Source: JANQFM01 sp035471925 (GTDB lineage Bacteria; Acidobacteriota; UBA6911; RPQK01; DATIPO01). From it: a DNA stretch of 64,000 nt. The notes below the pieces were generated by a model. It did not search any database and was not told the origin of the DNA. It saw nothing but the letters and a program-made list of their open reading frames with translations. A program made the translations under genes and the position numbers. Shown one piece after another: positions 42,142 through 51,801 of the stretch (its first letter is position 1; each line of letters starts with the position of its first letter). Location of the stretch: the NCBI GenBank assembly GCA_035471925.1, contig DATIPO010000059.1, positions 117,115-181,114 on the forward strand. Direction: 5' to 3'.

Positions 42142-43167
42142 TTAGCCGCAGGAGGCGCATTGGCGCGGCTGGACCTCTCCAGGGAGCACATCAGGCAGTC
42201 CTTGCCCGCTATCGCGCAGCCGATGCCCCACGGCTTGCAGGCCATCCTCCATTTGCTGGCGCGATTCGATCTGGACCAGCTTCTTGTAAAGGTCCTTAAT
42301 GCCTGAATACTGCTTGAGGTAGCGGACGATGTGCTTGCGCACCAGAATCAAGGCCACTTTTTCGCCGTAGAACTCCGCCATGGAATCGAAATGGCGCCGC
42401 AAGAAGGTGGCCTTCTCCTCGAAAGGCACCTCATCGCGGTTGAGGCGGCGGAAGATCCAGGGATGTCCGATGGCTCCTCGTCCCACCATAACGGCGGCGC
42501 AGCCGGTCTGTGCCTTTATGCGTTCAATGTCTTCCCGAGTGCGTACGTCGCCATTGCCGATGACGGGAATCTGGGCCACCTCGACCAGGCGCGCAATGGC
42601 TGCCCAGTCGGCTTCGCCCTTGTAGGCCTGAACCTTGGTGCGTCCGTGCACGGCCACCAGCGAGGCGCCGTTGTCCTGCATGGCTTTGACGACGTCGACA
42701 TAGGTCAGCTCATCGTCATCCCACCCCAGCCGGACTTTGCCCGTTACGGGAACCTTCAGCGTCTTGGACAGCCGATTAAAGATTCGCCCGATCTTGCGCG
42801 GATCCCTGAGCAGGGCAGCCCCGGCCCCGCGTCCGCTTACTTTGCGCACCGAGCAGCCCATATTGAGGTCGATGATGTCGGGCTTCATTTCCTCCAGCCG
42901 CCTCGCGCACTCCACGATGCGGTCCTCATCACTGTCGAAGATCTGGAACACCATGGGCCGCTCAGCGGGCGAATAGGCCAGCATCCTGAGGGTCTTCTGG
43001 TTGGGACCGGCCAGATAGGCCAGAGCCGACACGAATTCGGTATAGCTCATCGCCGACCCGTACTCGCGGCACAGCGAGCGGTAGGGAAGATCGCTGAACC
43101 CCGCCATCGGCGAGAGGATCACATCCCCGCGAACCCCAACATCCCGAATCCAGAATTCCGCCTCCAT
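42142..43167 (-). CDS. dusB: tRNA-dihydrouridine synthase
   Basis: A 341-residue FMN enzyme that reduces uridines in the D-loop of tRNA. The ATG at 43167 starts near the first strand; GGTGGGG lies before it. LSPMAGFSDLPYR, DLNMGCSVRKVSGRGAG (catalytic Cys105) and VIGNGDVRTREDIE with VGRGAIGHPWIF (FMN phosphate) are all present. The GxGA-type motif favours the DusB subgroup. The frame is open to 43218, giving 17 extra residues if a GTG or other codon were used. Confidence 0.92.
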   Translation of the reverse strand: MEAEFWIRDVGVRGDVILSPMAGFSDLPYRSLCREYGSAMSYTEFVSALAYLAGPNQKTLRMLAYSPAERPMVFQIFDSDEDRIVECARRLEEMKPDIIDLNMGCSVRKVSGRGAGAALLRDPRKIGRIFNRLSKTLKVPVTGKVRLGWDDDELTYVDVVKAMQDNGASLVAVHGRTKVQAYKGEADWAAIARLVEVAQIPVIGNGDVRTREDIERIKAQTGCAAVMVGRGAIGHPWIFRRLNRDEVPFEEKATFLRRHFDSMAEFYGEKVALILVRKHIVRYLKQYSGIKDLYKKLVQIESRQQMEDGLQAVGHRLRDSGQGLPDVLPGEVQPRQCASCG

Positions 43168-43312
43168 AACCCCACCAAGATAGCAGAGACTCGTGTCCTC
43201 TCTCTCAGACCTGCGCATGTGTTGCTTGACGATTGGCTAATCCCCAAACGGGGGACGCCTGCAGGGGGTCCGCTCCCCGAGGCTGGCCTCAAGCGGGTTG
43301 CTCCGGTGGTGT

Positions 43313-44158
43313 TCAGCAAGGGCCGACGCTGGACGCCCCGGTGGGTGCCGGATTGCGGGGGAGGTTGGCATCAGGTGAGCAGTAGTCGCCAGTGGGGGTG
43401 ACGGAGGAGACGAAAACCTCGGCGCCTTGGCGGATGATGTATTCGCTGGCCCCCACGGGACGGGTGGGGCTCGCCCAGTCATAGGTGTAGCCCAGGCGTG
43501 TCCAGGGCAGTGGGGTGTCGCCGTAGTAGGTTTCGACTTGCTGCTGGAACCAGCGGGCGTGCTCCAGGTCGTTGGCAGTCGGATTGTCAGAAAGCACGGG
43601 CAAGCCGGGGCTGCATTCCCTATCGTCGATTTCGGGGTCGGGACAGGGGCGGAAGATGTCCCCCGGGTTGACCCACAACTCAACCACAGTCTGGTAAGCG
43701 CTACCCGGCGCCAGTCCCAGATACTGCACAAGTCGATCCTCGAGGGCCGAGCCGGAGAGTCGTGAACCGCGGCAGAATCCCTGCACTTGCGGGACCGGTG
43801 TCACCCAGACTTGGCGGGCCAGGGAACAGGTCTGCTCCTTGTTCCGCGGGTACCCGTCATAGCTGGTCCAAGTGGCGACCAGGACCTTAGGCGATCGAGG
43901 ATCAGTGCTGTCCCAGTGGAGGCTGGAGTTCTCGGGCGTCAGGGCTTCCAGGTGCCGGGTGACGTTCAGAGTGCTGAGGCTCATGGCGCGGTCAAGAGCC
44001 TCTTGAAAGGTCCCTTGGGGAGGCTCTGCCGACAGGGGAGGAGACGTTGTCAAGGCGTAGACCAAAGCGATCAGCAGCAGTCCGGCGATTACGAAGAGGA
44101 CATTGACCCGTCGGTCGGTTCCGCCTGGGGTGGCCTGGGTTCTCTGGACTTCGTTCAT
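43313..44158 (-). CDS. Anchored protein of unknown function
   Basis: A 281-residue protein with one transmembrane helix (about residues 19-38) and an extracytoplasmic domain of about 240 residues. It has six Cys and several Pro/Asp clusters, consistent with disulfides. No family is recognised. AAAGGAG precedes the ATG. It is divergent from the flagellar genes. Confidence 0.65.
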   Translation of the reverse strand: MNEVQRTQATPGGTDRRVNVLFVIAGLLLIALVYALTTSPPLSAEPPQGTFQEALDRAMSLSTLNVTRHLEALTPENSSLHWDSTDPRSPKVLVATWTSYDGYPRNKEQTCSLARQVWVTPVPQVQGFCRGSRLSGSALEDRLVQYLGLAPGSAYQTVVELWVNPGDIFRPCPDPEIDDRECSPGLPVLSDNPTANDLEHARWFQQQVETYYGDTPLPWTRLGYTYDWASPTRPVGASEYIIRQGAEVFVSSVTPTGDYCSPDANLPRNPAPTGASSVGPC

Positions 44159-44510
44159 TTGGAAAGCTCCTTTCCAGCAAAGGGCGTGCTGAAAGGCACG
44201 GACCGCATGTCCGGCAATTTATCCCACGAGACGGGTCTTGTCCACGGCAAGACGTTTGCCTGGGCAGCCTCTGGGCGTCCGGAAACAAGCCTCGAGTCAC
44301 CGAAGGTTGGACGGGCTGCTGGGTTAGGCAGACAATTGCAGTCCCGGGGGGCTGTTGGGCCGCCGCAAACGATGCTTCATAGAGGCGAAACTGGCCACCG
44401 CTCGGAGACCTTGCAGCCGACTTGGGTCGTGGCCCCAGAGCGAGCCGGCGTCCGCCAACGCGGGAGTGAAACCGTCATCTGGAAGGGAATTTGCTTCTCC
44501 CCCCTTTGCG
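44159..44510. other. Divergent intergenic region before flhB
   Basis: The 352 bases between the divergent starts carry no supported gene. A weak sigma-54-like site, TGGAAG-N5-TTGCT (44480-44495), has GG-N10-GC but lacks the CA of the -24 box, and its start point would be only about 5 bases before the flhB ATG. It is recorded as possible, not called. Confidence 0.4.
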
Positions 44511-45572
44511 ATGGCGAGATCGGACAAGACAGAAAAACCAACTCCGAAGAAACGCAGGGACGCCCGCGAGAAGGGACAGGTGGCCCGCAGCCGCGACCTT
44601 TCCCAGTCTTTCGTCTTCCTGACCACCGTCCTTTTCATGGGGCTGGGCGGAGCCTACGTCTTCGGACAACTGCAAGGGGTCTTGCGCCGAACCTGGGGTG
44701 CCTATCTCAATGCGAACGTCAATCTTTTGACGACTGAAGTCATTTTTCAGAACGCCATCTTCACCGTCATGAAATTGGCGGCGCCCCTCGTTCTCTTGAC
44801 GCTTCTTATCGGATTTGCCACTCAAGGACTTCAGAGTGGATTCCTGATTTCTTCCCACAATCTCAAGCCTAAGCTGGACGGCCTCAACCCAAAGAAAGGG
44901 CTGGAGAAGGTCTTTTCCAAGCAGGGACTGATGCAGTTGGCCAAATCGGTCCTGCTCATCGTGGTTATCGCTTGGCTGGGATACGACTCGGTGCGCGACC
45001 ACCTCCCGGAATTCCAGAAGCTGTCGCTGCTTCGGGTGGAAGGTTCGCTGGTGCTGCTGGGCCGCTTTCTCTTCGCCCTGGGCATCAAGATCGCACTGTT
45101 CCTGGCGGTGTTGGGCGTGGCCGATTATGTGTTCCAGAAGTACAAGTTCGAGGAAGATCTTAAGCAGACCAAGCAAGAAGTCAAAGAGGATCTGAAGAAC
45201 ACCGAAGGCAATCCTCTGGTCAAGGGACGCATCCGCAAGCTGCAACGCGACATGGCCCGCAAACGCATGATGGCGGCGGTTCCAGAGGCCGACGTGGTGA
45301 TCACCAATCCCTCCCACTACGCGGTAGCCCTCCAGTACGACATGGAGTCGATGGCGGCTCCGCTGGTCCTGGCCAAGGGCCAGGGACACCTGGCGCGCCG
45401 CATCAAGGAATTGGCCACAGAGCATGACGTCCCGCAAGTGGAGAACGTTCCCCTGGCTCAAGCCTTGTACAAGTCGGCCGAGGTCGGAGCCGAGATTCCG
45501 GCAGACCTCTTCAAGGCCGTCGCCCAAGTCTTGGCATATGTATATCGCCTTAAGGAAGAGAATTGGCACTGA
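44511..45572 (+). CDS. flhB: Flagellar export switch protein FlhB
   Basis: A 353-residue membrane protein of the flagellar type III export gate. The frame is open from 44355, but the ATG at 44511 gives the family start (EKTEKPTPKKR in homologues; DKTEKPTPKKR here). About four transmembrane segments span residues 30-215, and the cytoplasmic domain holds the autocleavage site at Asn266-Pro267-Ser268-His269. That is NPSH in place of the common NPTH. Its autocleavage changes specificity from hook to filament substrates. fliP, fliQ and fliR are not next to it. Confidence 0.95.
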   Translation: MARSDKTEKPTPKKRRDAREKGQVARSRDLSQSFVFLTTVLFMGLGGAYVFGQLQGVLRRTWGAYLNANVNLLTTEVIFQNAIFTVMKLAAPLVLLTLLIGFATQGLQSGFLISSHNLKPKLDGLNPKKGLEKVFSKQGLMQLAKSVLLIVVIAWLGYDSVRDHLPEFQKLSLLRVEGSLVLLGRFLFALGIKIALFLAVLGVADYVFQKYKFEEDLKQTKQEVKEDLKNTEGNPLVKGRIRKLQRDMARKRMMAAVPEADVVITNPSHYAVALQYDMESMAAPLVLAKGQGHLARRIKELATEHDVPQVENVPLAQALYKSAEVGAEIPADLFKAVAQVLAYVYRLKEENWH

Positions 45573-45579
45573 TCTTGCT
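45564..45579 (+). promoter_or_regulatory. Sigma-54 promoter before flhA
   Basis: TGGCACTGATCTTGCT matches the sigma-54 consensus TGGCAC-N5-TTGCW exactly, with GG and GC separated by 10 bases. It overlaps the flhB stop codon. The start of transcription would fall near 45590, about 25-30 bases before flhA. A sigma-54 activator is not encoded in the window. Confidence 0.75.
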
Positions 45580-45622
45580 CCTCTGACCCCGGCAGGAGGT
45601 TTTTGCAGACGAGTTGGCAGCC

Positions 45623-47716
45623 ATGAGCACAGCAACCACAGGACTGGCGATTGGAAGGCTTGGCGGATTCCAGCCGAGGTCTGACGCCCTTATGGCGGCG
45701 GCCGTTATCGGCATGCTTGCCGTCATCCTGATTCCGCTTCCGTCGCCTCTGCTCGATATCCTCATCGCCTTCAATATCGCGATGAGCGTCATCATCTTGC
45801 TGGTGTCGCTCTATGTATTGGCGCCCCTCAACTTCTCGGTTTTCCCCACGCTGCTTCTGCTCTTCACCCTCTTCCGCCTTTCTCTCAACGTGGCTTCGAC
45901 TCGGCTCATCCTGCTCCACGGACCTGAAGGTTCGCAGGCGGCGGGGAAGGTGATCGAGGCCTTTGGACAGTTCGTGGTGGGCGGCAACTACGTGGTGGGA
46001 GTGGTCATCTTCCTGGTGCTGATTGCGATTCAGTACATCGTGGTCAACCACGGCGCGGTGCGCATCTCCGAGGTCACGGCCCGCTTCACGCTGGACGCCA
46101 TGCCCGGAAAACAAATGAGCATCGACGCCGACCTCAACGCCGGACTCATCGATGAGCGGGAGGCCCGGGAACGGCGCGACAAGGTGGCCGCCGAAGCTGA
46201 ATTCTACGGCGCCATGGACGGAGCCGTCCGCTTCACTCAGCGGGACGCCGTGGCGGGCATCATCATCACGCTCATCAACATCCTGGCCGGATTCGCCATC
46301 GGAGTGGGTCTGCACGGCATGGATTTGAGCGCCGCCCTGGAGACCTTCACCGTCCTGACCATCGGCGACGGCCTGGTGTCGGCCATTCCTTCGCTCCTCA
46401 TCTCCATCACCGCGGGCATCATGACCACCCGCGCCGCCAACCAGACCAATCTGGGCGAGGACGTGGGCCAACAGCTCTTCAACAATCCCAAGCCCGTAGC
46501 CATGGCGGCGGGAGCCCTCTTCTTGCTGGCTCTGGTGCCGGGACTGCCTACGATGTCCTTCCTCATCCTGGGGACCTCAGTGGGAGCCGTGGCCTACTTC
46601 GTCCGTCGCGAGCAGAAGAACCTGGCCCATCCAGTGACGCCCGAGGACGAACAGGAGAGCCGAGACGAGGACGAGAAGGAAGAGCGCATGGAGCAGCTCA
46701 TGCGCCTCGATCCGCTGGGCCTGGAGTTGGGCTACCAGTTGATCCAGTTGGTGGACAACAAAGGCGGTGCCGACTTCCTGGGACGGGTCAAGTCCATCCG
46801 CCGCCAGATCGCACTGGATCTGGGCATGATCGTTCCGCCCGTGCACATCACCGACAACCTGCAACTGAATCCCAAGGAATACCGCATCCTCCTTAAGGGA
46901 GTCGAGATTGCCCGGGCGGAACTGATGCCCGACCAGTTGATGGCCATCGATCCCGGCCAGATCAGCGGAGACATCAACGGCACGCCGACCCAGGAACCGA
47001 CCTTCCAGCTCCCCGCGCTGTGGATCAAACCCGAGAACCGCGAGCAGGCCCAGTTGGCTGGCTACACCGTGGTCGACAACACGACCGTCCTGGCCACTCA
47101 TCTGACCGAGGTCATCAAAAGCCATCTTCACGAACTGCTGGGACGCCAGGAGGTCAAGACCCTTATCGACAACGTCAACGAGACTCATCCCAAGGTAGTC
47201 GAGGAGTTGATCCCCAAGGTCCTCAACGTAGGCCAAGTGCAGAAAGTGCTGCAGAATCTGCTTCGCGAGCGGGTGTCGATACGCGACATGGTCACCATTC
47301 TCGAAACCCTGGCCGACTATGCTCCCATGACCAAGAACGTTTCCCTGCTGACCGAATACGTGCGCCAGGGTCTGGGACGCTCGATCTGCCAGCAGCACAT
47401 GGACGGGGAGGGCCGCCTCAAGGCCTTCACCCTATCGCCTGAGATCGAAAGGGCATTCTCAGAGGCCGTAACGGTGACCGAACAGGACAGCTATCTGGCT
47501 CTCGATCCTGAGACGGCGCGCGAACTGGTGCAGAAGATCCAAGCGGCGGTCGAGCAGGGAAGCTTCGACGGATATCCGCTCTTGTTGACAAGTTCAGAGG
47601 TGCGCCTGCACCTCAAGCGGCTGGTGGAACGGGTGATGCCGTCCCTGGTGGTGATTTCCCACAACGAGATTCCCGCCCACGCACGGGTCAGTTCCCTGGG
47701 GGTGATTGAGCGATGA
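45623..47716 (+). CDS. flhA: Flagellar export gate protein FlhA
   Basis: A 697-residue gate protein. An N-terminal membrane domain with about eight helices (to residue 330) includes GDGLVSAIPSLLISITAGI, and a cytoplasmic domain follows (about 345-697) that docks chaperone-substrate complexes. The ATG at 45623 is the best start codon; a TTG three codons earlier (45614) is equally possible and AGGAGG at 45594-45599 fits either poorly. It overlaps flhF by 4 bases. Confidence 0.96.
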   Translation: MSTATTGLAIGRLGGFQPRSDALMAAAVIGMLAVILIPLPSPLLDILIAFNIAMSVIILLVSLYVLAPLNFSVFPTLLLLFTLFRLSLNVASTRLILLHGPEGSQAAGKVIEAFGQFVVGGNYVVGVVIFLVLIAIQYIVVNHGAVRISEVTARFTLDAMPGKQMSIDADLNAGLIDEREARERRDKVAAEAEFYGAMDGAVRFTQRDAVAGIIITLINILAGFAIGVGLHGMDLSAALETFTVLTIGDGLVSAIPSLLISITAGIMTTRAANQTNLGEDVGQQLFNNPKPVAMAAGALFLLALVPGLPTMSFLILGTSVGAVAYFVRREQKNLAHPVTPEDEQESRDEDEKEERMEQLMRLDPLGLELGYQLIQLVDNKGGADFLGRVKSIRRQIALDLGMIVPPVHITDNLQLNPKEYRILLKGVEIARAELMPDQLMAIDPGQISGDINGTPTQEPTFQLPALWIKPENREQAQLAGYTVVDNTTVLATHLTEVIKSHLHELLGRQEVKTLIDNVNETHPKVVEELIPKVLNVGQVQKVLQNLLRERVSIRDMVTILETLADYAPMTKNVSLLTEYVRQGLGRSICQQHMDGEGRLKAFTLSPEIERAFSEAVTVTEQDSYLALDPETARELVQKIQAAVEQGSFDGYPLLLTSSEVRLHLKRLVERVMPSLVVISHNEIPAHARVSSLGVIER

Positions 47717-49053
47717 AGATCAAGACGTACCGGACCCATTCCGTAACCAAGGCCCTGGAAGAGATCAAGAACGACCTGGGCAGCGATGCCGTCATTCTCA
47801 ACACTAAGCGAACCAAGTCGCGAGGCCTGCTGGGACTGATGCCCAAGGTAGCCTACGAGATCACCGCCGCCAGCGAGGCTAAGGCCGCCGCCTTGGCGGG
47901 TCTCAATGGCGAATCTGGCGCCACGCTCGGTAAGGACGACGATGCAGCGTCGGCTGAGGACGCTTTTTCAGCAGCTTCCAGCCGGTCCGCCTCTGGACGT
48001 CAGCGAAAACCCGTCGATGCCTATGAAGTGGCCCTGGGACCGCCGCGCCCAGAGCGCCAGAGCGCCATCAAGCCTTCCGGGGCGGTCATGAAGCGGCCCT
48101 CCGGCGGTGATTCGCAGGATCTCAAGCCTCAACTCGAACGCTTGGCCCAAGAACTGGAAAAGCTCAAGAAAGTCGTCAGTCGCCGCGAAGAGCGCGGAGG
48201 CAAGGCCGCCGTCAGCCTCAGCCGGCTTTGGGACTCACAGGACTCCAAAGCGGATTGGAAGCATAGCGAGGAAGCGGCCGTCGAGATGGCCCACCTGATT
48301 GCCCAGGGCGTGGACCGCGACCTGGCTCACTCGATGCTGCGCTATGCACTGCGCAGGCGTTCCCAGGCCGCACCCGGGGATGACCCGCGCCAAGAAAGTT
48401 CCCTGCGGCCTTTCCTGCGCGAGGCTTTGCAGCGCATGGTGCAGACTTCGCCCTTCGACTGCGATCAGACCCGGGCCGCCATCTTCATCGGTCCGACCGG
48501 AGTGGGAAAGACCACTACCATCGCCAAACTGGCCGCCATCTTTGCTTTGGGCGAGCACAAGCGGGTGCAACTGATCACGCTCGACAACTACCGTATCGCT
48601 GCGGCCGAGCAACTGCGCACGTACGCCGACATCATCGGGGTTCCGGTGCGGGTCGTGACGGGCATCGCCGAACTGGAGCGGGCCATCGAAGAGGCCGCCT
48701 CCCAGCGCGATTGCGTGCTCATCGACACCACCGGCCATTCCCACAAGCAGACCGGAGAGATGGCGGCTTTGAGCGCTTTCCTTCGACGCCGGCAGGACAT
48801 CGAAAAGCACTTGGTCTTGAGCATCACCACCAAGGCAGACGACTTGCGGGAAATCATCGAGGCATTCGGGGACTATGCCCCCGACAAACTGGTTTTCACC
48901 AAGCTGGACGAAACCTCCACCTATGGTTCGATCGCCGGCGAAGTGATTTTGAGCGGGATGCCGCTCTCTTACGTGACCAACGGACAGGCCGTGCCTGACG
49001 ACATTCAGGTGCCCAGCCCCCGTTTCATTTCGGAACTTGTGGTTCCGGAGTAG
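47713..49053 (+). CDS. flhF: Flagellar placement GTPase FlhF
   Basis: A 446-residue SRP-type GTPase that sets the place of flagellar assembly. A basic, low-complexity N-terminal part (1-140) is followed by a helical N domain and the GTPase G domain: P-loop GPTGVGKTT at about residue 260, DTTGHS (usually DTAGRS) for the G3 motif, and TKLDETS for G4. Its start overlaps the flhA stop (ATGA). The SRP family G3 'DTAG' being DTTG is noteworthy but found elsewhere. Confidence 0.95.
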   Translation: MKIKTYRTHSVTKALEEIKNDLGSDAVILNTKRTKSRGLLGLMPKVAYEITAASEAKAAALAGLNGESGATLGKDDDAASAEDAFSAASSRSASGRQRKPVDAYEVALGPPRPERQSAIKPSGAVMKRPSGGDSQDLKPQLERLAQELEKLKKVVSRREERGGKAAVSLSRLWDSQDSKADWKHSEEAAVEMAHLIAQGVDRDLAHSMLRYALRRRSQAAPGDDPRQESSLRPFLREALQRMVQTSPFDCDQTRAAIFIGPTGVGKTTTIAKLAAIFALGEHKRVQLITLDNYRIAAAEQLRTYADIIGVPVRVVTGIAELERAIEEAASQRDCVLIDTTGHSHKQTGEMAALSAFLRRRQDIEKHLVLSITTKADDLREIIEAFGDYAPDKLVFTKLDETSTYGSIAGEVILSGMPLSYVTNGQAVPDDIQVPSPRFISELVVPE

Positions 49054-49071
49054 AAGAGGACAAAGATCTCC

Positions 49072-49902
49072 ATGGCTGATCAAGCTGCAGCTCTTCGACA
49101 AATCGTACAGAGCAGGGGCCCGTTTCCGACATTTCAAGGCCGGCATTGCCAGGTGCTGGCCGTTACCAGCGGCAAGGGAGGGGTGGGCAAGACCAATCTT
49201 TCGGTCAACCTGGCCATTTCCCTCAGCCGCCAGGGCCACCGCGTGGCCGTCCTGGACGCCGACTTCGGACTGGCCAACGTCGACGTCTTTCTGGGACTGA
49301 CGCCCGGATATCACCTGGGCCACGTGGTGGAGGGGATCGTGCCTCTCCGCTCCATCGTCATGGAAGGGCCCGAGAACGTGGACGTGATACCCGCCAGTTC
49401 AGGCATCCAGGAGATGAGCGAACTGGGAGAGGCCCGACGCATGCACATCCTCGATCAGCTCAATCAACTGATGGAGGACTACGACTACGTCCTCATCGAC
49501 ACGGCGGCCGGCATCTCGCAGAACGTGATGGGTCTGCTCCACTACTCCCGCCAAGTCATCGTGGTGCTGGTCCCCGAGCCCACTGCAATCGTCGATGCCT
49601 ATGCCCTCATCAAGGTGTTTCACAAGGGCAACCGCGATAAGGAGTTGTTCGTGGTGGTCAACTCGGCTGAGGACGAAGAGGAGGCGGCGGAGGTTTTTGG
49701 ACAGTTATCCCGGGTGGCCGACCGCTTTCTGGGCCGCCGGCTCAACTTGCTGGGCTATGTGCCCAAAGACGAGAGCGTTCACGAGGCGGTAGTGCAGCAG
49801 GTCCCCCTCATGGTCACTCGGCCTCACAGCGCGGCTGGACGTTGTTTGAACCGCATCGCGCACGAGTTGAGCCAACGAAATCGGTCAGAACAGAGCAACT
49901 AG
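49072..49902 (+). CDS. flhG: MinD-like ATPase FlhG (flagellar number control)
   Basis: A 276-residue ParA/MinD-superfamily ATPase that limits flagellar number, usually by acting on FlhF. The deviant Walker A SGKGGVGKT is at about residue 34 with the signature Lys, and VLDADFGLANVD and DYVLIDTAAGI provide the Walker B region. The N-terminal Ala-Ala-Leu-Arg-Gln (DQAALRQ-like) segment matches the family motif that stimulates FlhF GTPase. It lies 18 bases after flhF. Confidence 0.95.
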   Translation: MADQAAALRQIVQSRGPFPTFQGRHCQVLAVTSGKGGVGKTNLSVNLAISLSRQGHRVAVLDADFGLANVDVFLGLTPGYHLGHVVEGIVPLRSIVMEGPENVDVIPASSGIQEMSELGEARRMHILDQLNQLMEDYDYVLIDTAAGISQNVMGLLHYSRQVIVVLVPEPTAIVDAYALIKVFHKGNRDKELFVVVNSAEDEEEAAEVFGQLSRVADRFLGRRLNLLGYVPKDESVHEAVVQQVPLMVTRPHSAAGRCLNRIAHELSQRNRSEQSN

Positions 49903-49924
49903 CAGAGCAATGGGAGACAGGTCA

Positions 49925-50707
49925 ATGGCAACGGCAGGCAACGCACTCAAAGTGAAAGCCTATCAGAAGTCGACAGGGCAGACGCCCGAGGAGCGGCGCG
50001 ACGAAGTCGTGCTCAAGCACTTACAGCAGATCAAGTACATCGCCCAGCGCATCGCGGCCAAACTGCCGCCCGATGTCCAACTCGATGACCTGATCAGCGC
50101 CGGTGTCATCGGCTTATTGGATGCCTACGAGAAATTCGACGAGAACAAGGGAGTCAAGTTCAAGACCTACGCCGAGGTCCGCATCCGGGGCGCCATTCTG
50201 GACAGCCTGCGCGACCTCGACTGGGCACCCCGGTCCTTGCGCAAGCGCAGCAAGGAGGTCGAGGAGGCTTACGCCCGTCTGGAACAGCGCCTGGGACGCT
50301 CGGCCGAGGACGAAGAGATTGCCGAGGAGCTGGGGCTCAGCCTGAAGGAATTCCACGCCCTCGTCGACCAGCTCAAGGGACTCAACATCGGTCATTTCCA
50401 GATTGCTGAAGAGGCCGGGGACAAAGGCGACTCGGACGACGTTCCGCTGCGTTACGTCCCCGCCGCCGACGAAGACGACTCGCCTTTCGAGATGTGCCTC
50501 AAGAGCGAGATCCGCGAAATGCTGACCAAGTTCATCAAGATCCTGCCCGAACGGGAGCAGTTGGTCATCGCCCTCTACTACGACGAGGAACTGACGATGA
50601 AGGAGATCGGCAAGATCTTGGGAGTCAACGAGTCCCGAATATCTCAGTTGCACACTCGGGCCATGCTGCGCCTGCGGGCCCGCATGCAGAAAGCCTTCAA
50701 AAGATAG
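49925..50707 (+). CDS. fliA: Flagellar sigma factor FliA (sigma-28)
   Basis: A 260-residue sigma factor starting at 49925 (GGGAG at 8 bases; an ATG at 49910 has none). Region 2 (about 30-100) includes GVIGLLDAYEKFD and KFKTYAEVRIRGAILD; region 3 about 110-160; region 4 with EELTMKEIGKILGVNESRISQLHTRA (quoted shortened) is the -35 helix-turn-helix. It transcribes late flagellar genes and is held by FlgM (57536). It sits between flhG and fliM. Its own transcription is expected from the sigma-54 promoter before flhA. Confidence 0.96.
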   Translation: MATAGNALKVKAYQKSTGQTPEERRDEVVLKHLQQIKYIAQRIAAKLPPDVQLDDLISAGVIGLLDAYEKFDENKGVKFKTYAEVRIRGAILDSLRDLDWAPRSLRKRSKEVEEAYARLEQRLGRSAEDEEIAEELGLSLKEFHALVDQLKGLNIGHFQIAEEAGDKGDSDDVPLRYVPAADEDDSPFEMCLKSEIREMLTKFIKILPEREQLVIALYYDEELTMKEIGKILGVNESRISQLHTRAMLRLRARMQKAFKR

Positions 50708-50724
50708 GACCTTGAGGTAAAGCC

Positions 50725-51783
50725 ATGAGCGATCAGATCCTCAGCCAAGACGAAATCAGCGCGCTCCTGGGATCGGAGTCGGGTGCCAAGAAGAAGAAGG
50801 AGGCCAAAGCCTCCGGGGAGAGCGGCGAGGAGAAGGCGGCCGATACAGCCAAAGCCGAAGACATCCTGGCCTCGGTGGACGCCCAAACCGACGGAAGCGA
50901 ATCAGGGCCCAAGCGTTCACTTTCGGTCAGCCGCAACGTGTTTCCCATCCTCAAGCCCCAGGGGTTGGGGACGGAGTTGGAAAACACGCTCAACGTCGTC
51001 CTCGATTCCTTTGCTCAGAACGGCATTTCCACTATGGCTGCGGCTCTGCGGGCCCAAGTCAACCTCAAGGTGGAAGGCATGGACCAGCTTTCCTACCGCG
51101 AGTTCATCCAAGGCCTTCCCGAACCCTCCTCTATCTGGTCGCTGCGCCTCAATCCCATGGGACTCAATGTGGCCCTGTGCCTGGAATCGAGGCTGGTCCA
51201 CGCCATGGTGGACCTGCTCATGGGAGGCAACGGATCAGTGCCCAAGATCAAGCGCTCCATTACCGAACTCGACCAGTCGGTCATGGAAGGGATAGTGACC
51301 GTCTTTTGCCAGGAGTTCCGCCAAGCCTGGGCCCGGGTGATGGCCTTCGACATGGAGATCGAAAGCCGCGAAACCCGTCCCGGCTTCCTTCAGCTTTACT
51401 CTCACGGCGAGAACATGATCTCCATCATCATGCTCATGCGGGCCGGCGAGACCGAGGGCCAGGTTTTCTGGGGCATCCCCGGGCTGATGCTGCTCAAATT
51501 CAAGAACAAGATGGAAATGCAGTCCTACGGACGCAGCGGTCAGAATCCCGAGGAGTCTCGGGAACGCATTCACCGACTGATGGCTGATATGCCCACCGGA
51601 CTCAACGCCGAAGTACGGGGAACGAGCATCAGCGTGGGCCAGCTTCTCGACATGCAACGCGGCGACGTCGTCCGCCTCGACCAGCGGGTGGACGGACCGG
51701 TTGACCTGAGCGTCAACGGTTCCCCCAAATTCAAGGGGCAAGTGGTGCTTTCAAACGGCCACCGGGCCATTCAAACGGCCTAA
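50725..51783 (+). CDS. fliM: Flagellar motor switch protein FliM
   Basis: A 352-residue C-ring protein. The N-terminal QILSQDEISALLG (about 4-16) is the CheY-P-binding peptide, followed by an Ala/Lys/Glu-rich linker (to about 65), the CheC-like middle domain and the FliN-like C-terminal domain (about 275-350). It binds phosphorylated regulator; which regulator does so here is open, as the operon has no single-domain CheY. Confidence 0.96.
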   Translation: MSDQILSQDEISALLGSESGAKKKKEAKASGESGEEKAADTAKAEDILASVDAQTDGSESGPKRSLSVSRNVFPILKPQGLGTELENTLNVVLDSFAQNGISTMAAALRAQVNLKVEGMDQLSYREFIQGLPEPSSIWSLRLNPMGLNVALCLESRLVHAMVDLLMGGNGSVPKIKRSITELDQSVMEGIVTVFCQEFRQAWARVMAFDMEIESRETRPGFLQLYSHGENMISIIMLMRAGETEGQVFWGIPGLMLLKFKNKMEMQSYGRSGQNPEESRERIHRLMADMPTGLNAEVRGTSISVGQLLDMQRGDVVRLDQRVDGPVDLSVNGSPKFKGQVVLSNGHRAIQTA

Positions 51784-51801
51784 GCCGCCAAGGAGCAGAT
51801 C

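Noticed and set aside
44480..44495. Weak sigma-54-like site before flhB
   Set aside because: The -24 box lacks its CA and the predicted start leaves only about 5 bases of leader; kept as a note, not called as a promoter.
44475..45635. A 386-codon minus-strand frame
   Set aside because: Antisense to flhB, which is unambiguous.
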